Below, one piece after another: positions 1 through 7,572 of a stretch of DNA of 64,000 bases. The stretch is taken from positions 1 to 64,000 of the forward strand of contig CAMVEB010000018.1 in NCBI GenBank assembly GCA_947166385.1. The letters run 5' to 3'. Origin of the DNA: an uncultured Clostridia bacterium (GTDB taxonomy: Bacteria; Bacillota; Clostridia; Christensenellales; Aristaeellaceae). Each line of letters opens with the position of its first letter. The first letter of the stretch is position 1. Below the pieces are notes generated by a model. That model was not told where the DNA came from. It was given only the letters and a program-made list of their open reading frames with translations, and did not search any database. A program made the position numbers and the translations under genes.

Positions 1-56
1 TGAAAATGGCCCTTTATTCCCGACGCAAAATGGCCCTTTTCACCCGACGCTAACAA
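1..56. mobile_element. Probable terminal end of an IS21-like insertion sequence (cut by window edge)
   Basis: Two tandem copies of a motif AAAATGGCCC...CCCGACG lie at 3 and 27 (period 24) and finish in CGACGCTAACA, which on the minus strand reads TGTTAGCGTCGGG. IS21-family ends typically carry long iterated transposase-binding motifs and a TGT.../...ACA terminus. No transposase is inside the window, so the rest of the element should lie to the left. Family assignment is inference from the repeat layout. Confidence 0.5.
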
Positions 57-198
57 TGTTATCTTGCCCTGTATCTTGTATGTTTTGAGCTTTATCAAGA
101 TTTAATGATAATTTTGACGTTCTATATATTGTATTTGAATTTCGTTTATTAACTACAAAAACACAAGAACTTGTGGTTTTGCGCTAACACACCGAGGA

Positions 199-253
199 TC
201 AGAGCACTTCATTCACATCGAAGGGGTCGTTGGTTCGAGTCCAACTGTCACCA
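199..253 (+). other. 3' half of a tRNA gene (CAC anticodon loop), likely attachment-site remnant
   Basis: An anticodon arm (207-223, loop TTCACAT), a 5-nt variable region, a perfect T arm (229-245, GTTGG/CCAAC) and a 3' acceptor strand TGTCACC plus A at 246-253 are present. No matching 5' acceptor strand (GGTGACA) or proper D arm lies upstream, so this is not a complete tRNA. A valine-type 3' half followed by its own terminator is the usual product of a tyrosine recombinase integrating into a tRNA 3' end. No integrase is visible in the window. Confidence 0.55.
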
Positions 254-264
254 CTCAAAAATCC

Positions 265-302
265 GGTAGGCGTTATGAATCAACGCTTGCCAGATTTTTT
301 TG
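265..302 (+). terminator. Terminator behind the tRNA 3' half
   Basis: A stem of about 12 pairs, including wobbles (CCGGTAGGCGTT with AACGCTTGCCAG), is followed by a T run. It looks like the original tRNA transcription terminator. The stretch 302-554 after it has two GCGTACCC direct repeats (from 301) and the hairpin-like AGTAGAAAAG...CTTTTCTACT inverted repeat at 475-542 but no gene. Confidence 0.6.
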
Positions 303-471
303 CGTACCCTTTTGCGTACCCCTGCGGGCGAATCGTTCACGTCAACCATAGGCCATTAGCCCGGTTAAGCTTCCGAGATTCCTTGCTATTAAGGATTCTG
401 TAAGAATTGAAAAAGAAGGACAAAGACCGTTATTACAGAACGTAAAAGTAAAGAGATCTTATTGTCCCAAA

Positions 472-545
472 TCAGTAGAAAAGCTCACCTGATGCAGGTG
501 GGCCTTTTCGACGGCTTCGTCAGGTGAACTTTTCTACTGATTTTT
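472..545. terminator. Long inverted repeat, likely bidirectional terminator
   Basis: AATCAGTAGAAAAG and its complement CTTTTCTACTGATT bracket a loop (472-545) containing a second pair, CACCTGATGCAGG / CGTCAGGTG. It sits just beyond the end of the minus-strand SLOG gene, where a terminator is expected. Confidence 0.5.
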
Positions 546-554
546 GTTACCGTC

Positions 555-1085
555 TTAAATCACCGGCCTGATGCAGCATACCTGAATGCCCATCTGCCTG
601 GCATATCGTATCGTCATTTCTGTCCCGCCCGGCTGCCCGTCATAAGCGGCCAGCAGCATATCCGCGTTGTTCACAAGATAACGGTTCCGGGCAAACATGC
701 AGGATTTCGTGTACTGGTGCCCTGTGGCCGTGACGATGTCCGCCCGGTCAAACAGCGCGTTGTGCCGCTTCTGATACTCCGGTGCCCACTTCGCCGCTTG
801 CTCGTCGAACGGTGACACCATCTCCAGGAGGATCTCCGGGTACTTCTTCTTTAACTCCAGCACGGTCTCAGCCGCGAACATATCCATGCCCATCGCACCT
901 CCGGAGATGAAATGCTGGTATCCTTGCCAGATGAAGCTCTCAATCGTGTCGTGCAGCCGCTTCTTGAAATCGACACACCGTGGATCAGCCTCATCGAACC
1001 CGAAGGGCATCTTCTGGGGCCGATAGCCGGTGAATGCCACACGCCTGCTCTTCGGTACGTTCTTTATTCTCACAGCGTTTTCCAT
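555..1085 (-). CDS. SLOG-fold DNA/nucleotide-binding protein (YpsA/DUF1273-like)
   Basis: 176 aa. The N-terminal FTGYRP, the glycine-rich SGGAMGMD near residue 62 and the late NNADMLLAAYDGQPGGT are the nucleotide-binding motifs of the SLOG/DUF1273 family (YpsA relatives). Such proteins are thought to bind or sense nucleotide-derived ligands and are common in phages and mobile elements; some act in stress or conflict systems. The start is set by GAGGAGG ten bases upstream. It is the last gene of a minus-strand group that includes the 94-aa protein and the S24 repressor. The ligand and partner cannot be read from sequence. Family assignment is firm, function is not. Confidence 0.8.
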   Translation of the reverse strand: MENAVRIKNVPKSRRVAFTGYRPQKMPFGFDEADPRCVDFKKRLHDTIESFIWQGYQHFISGGAMGMDMFAAETVLELKKKYPEILLEMVSPFDEQAAKWAPEYQKRHNALFDRADIVTATGHQYTKSCMFARNRYLVNNADMLLAAYDGQPGGTEMTIRYARQMGIQVCCIRPVI

Positions 1086-1140
1086 ACATCGATTGCCTCC
1101 TCACATGACCATGGCCTCGTAGTAATCATACTTTCGGCAA

Positions 1141-1425
1141 TTATCCCACCCGCCTTTCCACAAACCATTTGCCGATCTTCTCGGCACCATACTCTGGGCT
1201 GTGCTCAAAGAACAGATACCGCTGCTGCCCGCCGATCATAACCGTATACCTGTCACCCTGGCCACCGGCCTTCATTGCCGGAGCGGGTTGGATCTTCAGT
1301 ACACGATCGATTTCATACTTGTGGCCGTCTTCCCATTCGATGATCCGGGGAAGCATGGTCCCGTCAGCGGAAAAGTGTACCTCGACCTCGATGTATTCCT
1401 TTTTGTACTTAGTTGCCTCCGCCAT
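1141..1425 (-). CDS. Small conserved protein of the GGQGDRYT / WFVERRV family
   Basis: 94 aa when started at the Met preceded by GGAGG with an 8-base gap; an upstream in-frame extension of 16 residues lacks support. It contains WEDGHKYEIDRV followed by AGGQGDRYTVMIGGQQRYLFFE and ends GKWFVERRV. A shorter relative with the same C-terminal block is encoded at 3964-4152. Small proteins with this WEDG...IDRV and GG-G-RY block are widespread in Firmicutes next to repair or repressor genes, but I do not know a demonstrated function. No membrane segment or signal is visible. Confidence 0.65.
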   Translation of the reverse strand: MAEATKYKKEYIEVEVHFSADGTMLPRIIEWEDGHKYEIDRVLKIQPAPAMKAGGQGDRYTVMIGGQQRYLFFEHSPEYGAEKIGKWFVERRVG

Positions 1426-1505
1426 CGCAATCGCCTCCGAAAAAAAGGGTGCAAAAAACAGGCCGAACGGCATTCCCGTTCAGAAACAGGGAACCCTTCA
1501 AGGTT

Positions 1506-2354
1506 TTATTTCTTCTCGCGCTGAATCTCGTCCAACACAGCTTGTTCTTCCTGTGTGGGATAATCGCACTTTTTCACTACGCCGAGCACTCTTCCGACGA
1601 TCGTGCTCTCATCGAACTCGTGTAGCTGAATATCGTTATATTCCGGATTCAGGGAATGGAGATGGTCACCTTGGTATTGTTTTATAAAACCGTCGCCGTT
1701 GATTACAAACAGACCGATCTCGCCGATTTCCAGTTCCTGCGTGTGCTTGACATACACATCCTGGCCGTCATGGAAGTCCGGTTCCATGGACGCGCCGTTA
1801 ACGGTGACGATCTCATCCGCACGGTCAGACTCCCATGTGTTCCGGATAAACACCGGTTCGCCGGAGTCTTCCGCTTCCAGCATGACGCCAGAGCCGGCGG
1901 CTGCCTGCTGGTAGTTGTGGTAGATGACATGGAACTGTGTCCGGCAACGGTCCCAAAGTTCTGTCATGGCGATCTCCGCCATCTTTGAAAGGGTGGTGTC
2001 CAGGATCAACCGATCCCGGACGCTGATGCTCCGATATTCCTCTATATGTCGTTGTTCAGCCTCGGACAGGCAGTCAACACTAGCCGGAGTGTTAAAGAAA
2101 GCCGCGATGCTGATGCCCAGTTCTTTGCAAAGGGCAGGGATCAGGTTGAGGTCCGGGCGTGATCTGCCAGCTTCCCAGTGCGTCACATAAGCTTTCTGTA
2201 CACCCAGATTTTGGGCAAGCTGCGCCTGAGATAATCCCAGCTGGGTGCGCCGGGTGTGGATCAGGTCACCATACTGCTTCTTATTGAAGGTAAGTGTGCT
2301 GGCTTCCTTCGCTTCCGCAATCGTAGTGATGTTTCCGGCTGTTGGCTTCTTCAT
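1506..2354 (-). CDS. XRE-family repressor with S24 autoprotease domain
   Basis: 282 aa from the Met preceded by GAGGAGG. Residues about 28-85 form a helix-turn-helix (LGLSQAQLAQNLGVQKAYVTHWE). The C-terminal third is an S24/LexA-type peptidase: the catalytic serine is in VNGASMEPDFHDG and the lysine in GFIKQYQG. Such CI-like repressors hold a prophage silent and self-cleave upon RecA activation. The promoter at 2387-2415 reads into it. It probably controls the neighbouring element genes; the operator was not defined. Confidence 0.88.
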   Translation of the reverse strand: MKKPTAGNITTIAEAKEASTLTFNKKQYGDLIHTRRTQLGLSQAQLAQNLGVQKAYVTHWEAGRSRPDLNLIPALCKELGISIAAFFNTPASVDCLSEAEQRHIEEYRSISVRDRLILDTTLSKMAEIAMTELWDRCRTQFHVIYHNYQQAAAGSGVMLEAEDSGEPVFIRNTWESDRADEIVTVNGASMEPDFHDGQDVYVKHTQELEIGEIGLFVINGDGFIKQYQGDHLHSLNPEYNDIQLHEFDESTIVGRVLGVVKKCDYPTQEEQAVLDEIQREKK

Positions 2355-2386
2355 ACGGAATCCTCCTCGCATGGGTCGGTGTATGT

Positions 2387-2415
2387 ATCATATCACAAGC
2401 GATGGATTTTTGCAA
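2387..2415 (-). promoter_or_regulatory. Promoter of the S24 repressor gene
   Basis: On the minus strand a -35 TTGCAA (2410-2415) and -10 TATGAT (2387-2392) are separated by exactly 17 bases, 33 bases ahead of the start codon. Prediction from consensus match only. Confidence 0.6.
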
Positions 2416-2691
2416 CACCAAACGGATAAAAATATTATTCTTTTCAATCCATGAATGCCGGAATATTAAATTTTATCAGCGATACACACGTTCACAGCAG
2501 ACTATTGAGCGGATAATTATTTTATGCTATCCTTCTGGCGTAAGGCACGGCCCCAAAGGGAATTCTGACACCGCGCCGGAGGAGGGATCGATTCATGTTT
2601 TTAGCAATTCCGCGATATGCTGTCTTGCAGTATCCGAATTGTCGCTTCATAATCAGGAAAGGATGTTCCACCTTATTCTGAATTCCGATGA

Positions 2692-2883
2692 TATCATCAT
2701 GATCATCTGATTTTTACAAGTTTATTCGATCCGGACGAGTATGAATGTTCGGAGTGCGGGGCGGTCTGTCGCCGCGCATCTTCCGCCTGTCCCCGGTGCG
2801 GAGCAGCGCTCCGGGCGGTGCTGGACACGCAGGAATGGATCGACGAGGAAGAAGAAATGGACTGGATGCTGTCTGACGACTGA
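2692..2883 (+). pseudogene. 5'-truncated zinc-ribbon protein fragment
   Basis: An open frame ending TGA at 2881 encodes YECSECGAVCRRASSACPRCG, a CxxC...CxxC zinc ribbon, then an acidic tail WIDEEEEMDWMLSDD. The frame is closed by a stop at 2689 and has no ATG, GTG or TTG start, so the 5' part is missing. It is clearly related to the split zinc-ribbon gene at 13475-13794 (YECSVCCRRY...CPGC and IDWLLEDL tail). It is useful as the reference showing how that split gene should read across its junction. The upstream 2416-2691 stretch holds no recognisable gene. Confidence 0.5.
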
Positions 2884-3033
2884 ATCAGACGGATCAGCTG
2901 TTTTTTAATTGGTAAAAAACGAACCAACGGAAACTGCCATCCTTCTCCTGTGATGCGTATATACAGGTGTAAGGAGCAAACAAGCTCCTTCAGGTAAGAA
3001 AACAACAAGCGCATCGCGCAGGAGGGTAAAAAA

Positions 3034-3339
3034 ATGACTACGGAAATGATGGAACTGAATCTCAATGAAATGGAAATGGTTACAGGCGGCGAAATCAGCA
3101 GCGCGGAAGATCACTTTATCGGAGCGGTCACGGGCATGACCATCGGCGGGCTCGGAGGACTGGCGGTTGGCAGCGCCGTGGGAGGGATCGTCGGCGGTGT
3201 CCCCGGCGCTTGCGTAGGAGGACAGATCGGAACGATCACCGGCATGGTTGGCGGTGCCATAGCCGGCGGGATCGTAGGCGGCAAAGCCATTGGAAACGCC
3301 GCAGACAATCTGGTGAATAAATTCCTGGATCTCTTCTGA
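3034..3339 (+). CDS. Double-glycine leader bacteriocin-like precursor
   Basis: 101 aa with GGAGGG 7 bases upstream. The N-terminus MELNLNEMEMVTGG matches a double-glycine leader (LxxxEMxxVxGG) cleaved by C39 peptidase/ABC exporters, leaving about 79 residues. The mature part is packed with GG/GxxxG repeats (GGLGGLAVGSAVGGIVGG), typical of class II two-peptide or Blp-like bacteriocins that insert into membranes. No exporter, immunity protein or partner peptide lies nearby, so it is an orphan that would need a distant exporter. A Nif11/NHLP-type peptide is less likely given the short leader. Two terminator-like hairpins follow. Confidence 0.7.
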   Translation: MTTEMMELNLNEMEMVTGGEISSAEDHFIGAVTGMTIGGLGGLAVGSAVGGIVGGVPGACVGGQIGTITGMVGGAIAGGIVGGKAIGNAADNLVNKFLDLF

Positions 3340-3421
3340 GACTGACTTCAAATGAGAATGTGGTATTTGCAGTTCCATCTCGTGTGTGCTAAACTCTGTA
3401 AGTCGTTAGCCACCTAATGAC

Positions 3422-3479
3422 CTCCTTTTGCTCCTATGCAGTTGGCAGACCGCACGGGTATTATAGCAAAAGGAGTTTT
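3422..3479 (+). terminator. Inverted repeat with T-run downstream of the bacteriocin-like gene
   Basis: Perfect 11-base arms CTCCTTTTGCT (3422-3432) and AGCAAAAGGAG (3465-3475), followed by TTTT, enclose a 32-base loop. It may be a terminator or a structured 3' end. Confidence 0.5.
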
Positions 3480-3512
3480 CATATCATTGGCATAGCTATA
3501 AGCTCTCCCGAA

Positions 3513-3535
3513 CCCCACGCCTAGCGTGGGGTTTT
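3513..3535 (+). terminator. Rho-independent terminator
   Basis: CCCCACGC-CTA-GCGTGGGG then TTTTA; a perfect 8-bp stem. Confidence 0.7.
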
Positions 3536-3545
3536 ATGAAGACAA

Positions 3546-3574
3546 GAAGCGGCGTTCGTCAGGAACGCCGCTTC
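3546..3574. terminator. Bidirectional terminator hairpin
   Basis: Perfect 12-bp arms GAAGCGGCGTTC / GAACGCCGCTTC. It sits between the plus-strand bacteriocin-like gene and the end of the minus-strand operon 5226-3647, so it can end transcription from both sides. Confidence 0.65.
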
Positions 3575-3646
3575 GATTTGTTATAAAATAGAATAGAATG
3601 CAATTTTTGACTTTTGCTTGGAGAACTGGTATCGCATGCGCCTCCT

Positions 3647-3964
3647 TCAGCCAGCCTCTGTCTGTTGCCTGTATGCCATTTCGCCGCAGTTGAGAAGAAT
3701 CATGGCGATATTGCCTTCCAGTTCCTCAAACGGAATGCGCATAGCCCTCGCATGCTCCAGGAAGCGCGCGATCACGTACAGGGTCTTTTGCCGGGCTTCA
3801 TATCCATACATCCTGCGGATAAGGTTGATGGACAGCCTGAAGTTGTTCACGAAATACTGAAGAGCCAGGCGTTCATCCATATCCGTTTCGAAGCGCTCAG
3901 GCTTGTCGATGCTGAGTTCTTCCAATTCCTTATCTTCAACCAAGTCGTAATAAGCCTGTGCCAT
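3647..3964 (-). CDS. Small helical protein, unknown function
   Basis: 105 aa from MAQAYYD; its ATG overlaps the TGA of the preceding gene (TGATG), so translation is probably coupled. Helix-rich with no transmembrane segment and a C-terminal half reading like a helical bundle (ALQYFVNNFRLSINLIRRMYGYEA). It is the last member of the XRE-ImmA-small protein operon. I do not recognise the family. Confidence 0.6.
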   Translation of the reverse strand: MAQAYYDLVEDKELEELSIDKPERFETDMDERLALQYFVNNFRLSINLIRRMYGYEARQKTLYVIARFLEHARAMRIPFEELEGNIAMILLNCGEMAYRQQTEAG

Positions 3965-4152
3965 CACGCCACCCTCCGCTCCACGAACCACCGGCCCAGG
4001 TTGCATCCTGAGACCGTGGCATAACGCTCAAAAAACAGATAGCTCTGCCTGCCGCCGATCCAGATGGTATAGCGGTCTCCCTGACCGCCGGCCCGCCGGG
4101 CCGGGGCCGGGCGGACAGGGACATAAACCTTGACCGGCTTTTGCTTATCCAC
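3964..4152 (-). CDS. Short GGQGDRYT / WFVERRV family protein
   Basis: 62 aa, GTG start with GGGAGG 8 bases upstream; overlaps the ImmA stop. RAGGQGDRYTIWIGGRQSYLFFE and GRWFVERRVA match the C-terminal half of the protein at 1141-1425, while the WEDG...IDRV half is absent. Two copies beside two different repressors suggest a role linked to mobile-element regulation, but none is established. Confidence 0.6.
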   Translation of the reverse strand: MDKQKPVKVYVPVRPAPARRAGGQGDRYTIWIGGRQSYLFFERYATVSGCNLGRWFVERRVA

Positions 4153-4678
4153 TCTGGCCGCCTCCCTTCAGAAAGGTACTGTTCAGATCCACCGGCACGC
4201 TCATGTTGTAGCCGCGCTGCACCATGCTGTACAGCTTGAAGGCGAAGAACGGCGCCGGGATCAGCAGCTGTCTCGCCGCATCGAAGAAATCCGTGTCACG
4301 CGGCTGCATGACGTTCATCACATCGTCATCCCCGATCAGGAAATCAGCCGCGAAGAAATTGGCCTGACGCTCCAGACGGCTCCTGACATTATAGACATCA
4401 AAATCCGACATGGCGCCGGCTTTCAGCTGCGTCCTGTGGAGAATCAGATGCCCCGCCTCGTGGGCGGCTACCACGCGCTGCTCCTCCTCCGGCTGATTCG
4501 CGTTGATGACCACATACCTGGTCCTGTTCATCACGGTGCAGTATCCGCGCAGACCGTCGCGGGGATACTTCGCGCTGCGGACCAGAACAACGCCCATGGC
4601 ATCGAGCAGCTCATACGGGTCAGAAGTGCCGAAGCGCTTCCGGCACCGCTGCGCCTGATCAAAAATCATATCGTTCAC
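4145..4678 (-). CDS. immA: ImmA/IrrE-family metallopeptidase
   Basis: 177 aa from a GTG placed 8-10 bases after GGAGGAGG; an ATG at 4669 is the alternative. MIFDQAQRCRKRFGTSDPYELL is the usual family N-terminus and AHEAGHLILH is the zinc HExxH motif. ImmA peptidases cut the cognate XRE repressor after DNA damage, switching on element excision; the repressor here is the gene directly upstream. The frame is open further upstream to 4810, but that extension does not resemble the family. Metallopeptidase assignment is secure; the substrate is inferred from gene order. Confidence 0.82.
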   Translation of the reverse strand: MNDMIFDQAQRCRKRFGTSDPYELLDAMGVVLVRSAKYPRDGLRGYCTVMNRTRYVVINANQPEEEQRVVAAHEAGHLILHRTQLKAGAMSDFDVYNVRSRLERQANFFAADFLIGDDDVMNVMQPRDTDFFDAARQLLIPAPFFAFKLYSMVQRGYNMSVPVDLNSTFLKGGGQSG

Positions 4679-4806
4679 TACACCTACGCCTCCTCCGGGC
4701 CGGAAAAACGATCCCTGCCCTTTTCCTGCATCCTGATCGTACCGAAAACGATGACGGGAAATTCCCCCATCCCTCCCATGTGACCGGAATGCAGAAAGAA
4801 AAGTGA

Positions 4807-5226
4807 TCATTCCTCTCCGTCTTCCCGGAGATAGATGCGGGGCGTATACTTCTTCGCCCGCTGCTTGGAATCAAGGAAGAGCTGCTGCATCTCCGTCAGG
4901 AAGGCTATCTGGTCCTCATCCGACAGCTCGCCGCCGGCGAAAAGCTGGCGGGCTTCCGAAAGGATGGCCTGCGCCTGCCGCTGGCCGCGGGAGCCGAACT
5001 GCTTGCCGACATCCTCCAGAAACTCCTCATCCTCCATCCGGAGATAATTGACATCCACGCCCAGCACGGCGGCCAGCGCATCATACGTCTCCTTATACCG
5101 GGGATAGGATATTCCGGCCTCATAAGAAGCGACACTCCTGCCGCTGACGCCGATCTTCTCCGCCAGCTCGCCCTGGCTGAGCTTCATATCTTTCCGGAGC
5201 TTTCTCACCTTTTCACCGAACTTCAT
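4807..5226 (-). CDS. immR: XRE-family transcriptional repressor (ImmR-like)
   Basis: 139 aa. Residues 5-60 form a helix-turn-helix (MKLSQGELAEKIGVSGRSVASYEAG); the rest is helical. GGGAGG lies ahead of the ATG. It is transcribed divergently from the 62-aa gene at 5422 across a region carrying a strong promoter and an inverted repeat. Pairing with the downstream ImmA peptidase matches the ImmR/ImmA switch of ICEBs1-type elements. The symbol is by analogy. Confidence 0.8.
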   Translation of the reverse strand: MKFGEKVRKLRKDMKLSQGELAEKIGVSGRSVASYEAGISYPRYKETYDALAAVLGVDVNYLRMEDEEFLEDVGKQFGSRGQRQAQAILSEARQLFAGGELSDEDQIAFLTEMQQLFLDSKQRAKKYTPRIYLREDGEE

Positions 5227-5267
5227 GTTTTTTCATCCTCCCTCATTTGAAGTGTGCGAGTTTCATA

Positions 5268-5296
5268 TTGACACCGACGTTCACCTGTGCTATTAT
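5268..5296 (+). promoter_or_regulatory. Strong promoter for the early operon
   Basis: TTGACA (5268-5273), exactly 17 bases, TATTAT (5291-5296). It drives the plus strand away from the repressor gene toward 5422 and beyond. Confidence 0.75.
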
Positions 5297-5308
5297 CCGC
5301 ACTGTGAA
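5280..5308. promoter_or_regulatory. Inverted repeat over the -10: candidate repressor operator
   Basis: TTCAC-CT-GTGC (5280-5290) and GCAC-T-GTGAA (5299-5308) form an imperfect palindrome centred on the -10 box. This is the expected site for the neighbouring XRE repressor. No binding data. Confidence 0.5.
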
Positions 5309-5421
5309 ATTTAACTTCGAACCGAGTTTATCATGGCCAAAGGGGAAAGTCAAGACTTTTATGCGGAAATTATTGAAATTGATCTTCAATAATATACCCG
5401 GAGCAGACGGAGGTGAACAGC

Positions 5422-5610
5422 ATGGTGGAAGAAAAACGCGTACAGATTTTCGGCAAAGACACAGATGGAAACAAAAAACATGGCTTTGACCTGGTGCTGA
5501 TCAACGGGAAACCGTACATCGAATCCATCTACAAGGGTCATCGCAAGATCAAAACCCCCGTTGATACAACAATCTCTGCTCTGGAAAAACTTCAGCAGCA
5601 GACGGGATAA
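5422..5610 (+). CDS. Small hypothetical protein
   Basis: 62 aa; GGAGG 8 bases before the ATG. Basic and beta-rich (VQIFGKDTDGNKKHGFDLVLINGKPYIESI in two parts), no membrane segment. It is the first gene after the strong divergent promoter, as expected of a small element-encoded regulator, but it has no motif I recognise. A 13-bp terminator follows at 5671. Confidence 0.55.
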   Translation: MVEEKRVQIFGKDTDGNKKHGFDLVLINGKPYIESIYKGHRKIKTPVDTTISALEKLQQQTG

Positions 5611-5670
5611 ACCACCGGAAACCATAACAGACTACCGAGCCCGGGGACGATTGAAAGATCGAGCCACCAT

Positions 5671-5735
5671 ATGCCGGAGTCATTACGAAGAGCCCATTTG
5701 GGCTGAAAATTCGTGATGACTCCGGCATTTTTATT
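5671..5735 (+). terminator. Terminator with 13-bp perfect stem
   Basis: ATGCCGGAGTCAT (5671-5683) pairs with ATGACTCCGGCAT (5716-5728), followed by TTTTTATT. The remainder of 5736-5962 holds no gene. Confidence 0.65.
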
Positions 5736-5962
5736 CTTCTGACCGCGGTTCCGCAGGTATCCGACGGCCAGCTTTCCGGAAAACCTGCTGCTTTTATGGG
5801 CATCAGAGGCGCATGAACCCCTGAAGCTCACACCACAGATACGTTACGACCGGTGATCCCTGATCTGAAAAAAGATTTTATTCCGATCCGTCCAAAATGC
5901 CGGAGGCCCGCCATTTATGTCGAGGGACAAACAAGACTCCCCTCGGAATGGAGGTTACGACC

Positions 5963-6145
5963 ATGCAGGAAACCAGGAAGAGCCAGCCCCGTGAAGCAAA
6001 AGAAGATCTGATCGACAGCCTGATTGCCATATCGCTGCTGACGCGGCGGATGGCTCAGCTATTGGACATCCAGATCCACCAAAACGACACGACCACACAG
6101 AAAGGAGAAATGAACAATGACAGAACTAAACAAACTGAACGATGA
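5963..6145 (+). CDS. Small hypothetical phage-type protein
   Basis: 60 aa starting MQETRKSQ with GGAGG 8 bases upstream; overlaps the next gene by 29 bases. A helical central stretch LIDSLIAISLLTRRMAQLLD is followed by a charged tail. Unknown function; its place at the head of the rrp5-DUF2800-DUF2815 operon suggests an early phage role. Confidence 0.5.
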   Translation: MQETRKSQPREAKEDLIDSLIAISLLTRRMAQLLDIQIHQNDTTTQKGEMNNDRTKQTER

Positions 6146-6428
6146 GCTTATCAGGATGGCCAAACGCTGTAAGGAAATCCTGGGAGCCATACAGGTTATC
6201 CATGAGGTGATCACCCGATATGCCACGGAAGAAGCAGCCGAAACAGCGCCGGAGAAGAAACGCTTCACCATTGAAGAAGTCCGCGCGGCGCTTCTGGAGA
6301 AACGCAAAGCCGGCTACCGGGACGAGGTGAAAGCCCTGCTCGTCCGCCACGGCGCGGAGAAACTGACCGATATCGATCCCGCTGAATATGAAGCCCTGAT
6401 GGCGGAAGCGGAGGTCATCGGAACATGA
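6117..6428 (+). CDS. Phage early protein of the 'rrp5-like' type
   Basis: 103 aa. The N-terminal half is helical; the C-terminal half FTIEEVRAALLEKRKAGYRDEVKALLVRHGAEKL...DPAEYEALM matches a small phage family often labelled rRNA-biogenesis rrp5-like in Firmicute prophages. Members sit directly ahead of DUF2800, as here (ATGA overlap). The real function is unknown; a role in replication or recombination is inferred from context. Confidence 0.65.
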   Translation: MTELNKLNDELIRMAKRCKEILGAIQVIHEVITRYATEEAAETAPEKKRFTIEEVRAALLEKRKAGYRDEVKALLVRHGAEKLTDIDPAEYEALMAEAEVIGT

Positions 6429-7567
6429 GCCGAGCACACGCTTTACTCTCCGCGTCCGCCGCGCACAGATGGATTCCGTGTCCGCCATCCGCCCTGTTAC
6501 AGGAAAAGTACGAAGACGAAGGATCCGAATACGCCGCGCAGGGAACATCGGCACACAGTCTGGCCGAATGGAAAGTCCGGCGTCTGCTGGGCGACATACA
6601 GCCCGACCCCCGTCCGGATCTCACGTACTACGACCAGGAGATGGAGGACGCAACCGAGCAGTACGCCGCGTATATCGCGGAAACGATCGCTGAAGCAAAA
6701 AAGACCTGCTGTGATCCGTGCGTCATGGTTGAACAGCAGGTGGACTTCAGCCGCTGGGCGCCGGAGGCCTTCGGAACCGTCGACGCGATTGTCGCGGGCA
6801 GCGGACATCTCTGGATCACAGACCTGAAATACGGCACCGGCGTCGAGGTCTCCGCCGAAAGGAATCCGCAGGCTTGCTGCTACGCGCTCGGATGCCTGGA
6901 ACTCCTGGACGACCTGTATGATATCGACCTGATCACGATCCAGATCTTCCAGCCCAGGCGGGAGCATATCAGCAAATGGACCGTCCACAAGGACGACCTG
7001 ATGAAATGGGCGGAAGAAACCCTCCGGCCCGCCGCGGAACTCGCTGCCGCCGGGAAAGGCGATTTCCGCCCCGGCGACCACTGCCGCTTCTGCAAAGCAC
7101 GGCATGAATGCCGCGCCAGGGCAGAACAGCAGATGGCGCTGACACGTTACGATTTCAAACTTCCTGCCACGCTGAGCGATGAAGAAATCGAAGATATCCT
7201 GCGCCAGGTGGACCACCTGGTTTCCTGGGCGGAAGACATCAAAGCCTACGCGCTGGAATCCGCCATCAGCGGAAAACACTGGAACGGCTTCAAACTGGTC
7301 GAAGGCAAGTCCGTCCGCCGGTACACCGACGAAGAAGCTGTGGCCAAAGCCGTCCAGGCGGACGGCAAGGATCCCTACGAACGGAGGGTGCTGGGCATCA
7401 CCGCGATGACGCAACTCCTCGGACGAAAACACTTTCATGAAATCCTCGGCGGTCTTGTTGAAAAACCCAGGGGAAAAGCAACGCTCGTGCCGGAGAGCGA
7501 CAAACGTCCGGCGATCGATTTCACTGATTCCACTGATTTCAATAACGAAGAAGAAAAAGGAGAATGA
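6425..7567 (+). CDS. DUF2800 protein, PD-(D/E)XK (Cas4/RecB-like) nuclease
   Basis: 380 aa. Begins SAAHRWIPCPPSA, typical of DUF2800; EQQVDF...GTVDAIV...WITDLKYGTG gives the conserved acidic and E/D-x-K active-site pattern, and a cysteine cluster (CRFCKARHEC near residue 222) resembles the Fe-S cysteines of Cas4/AddB-like nucleases. Probably the exonuclease of a phage recombination pair, with the DUF2815 annealing protein immediately downstream (ATGA overlap). Start overlaps the preceding stop; complete. Confidence 0.82.
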   Translation: MSRAHALLSASAAHRWIPCPPSALLQEKYEDEGSEYAAQGTSAHSLAEWKVRRLLGDIQPDPRPDLTYYDQEMEDATEQYAAYIAETIAEAKKTCCDPCVMVEQQVDFSRWAPEAFGTVDAIVAGSGHLWITDLKYGTGVEVSAERNPQACCYALGCLELLDDLYDIDLITIQIFQPRREHISKWTVHKDDLMKWAEETLRPAAELAAAGKGDFRPGDHCRFCKARHECRARAEQQMALTRYDFKLPATLSDEEIEDILRQVDHLVSWAEDIKAYALESAISGKHWNGFKLVEGKSVRRYTDEEAVAKAVQADGKDPYERRVLGITAMTQLLGRKHFHEILGGLVEKPRGKATLVPESDKRPAIDFTDSTDFNNEEEKGE

Positions 7568-7572
7568 ATCCC

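Noticed and set aside
181-253. Complete functional tRNA gene
   Set aside because: No 5' acceptor strand complementary to TGTCACC and no D arm upstream.
4679-4810. Longer ImmA starting at 4810
   Set aside because: The extra 44 residues do not resemble the family, whose N-terminus matches MIFDQAQRC at 4669; GGAGGAGG precedes the GTG at 4678.
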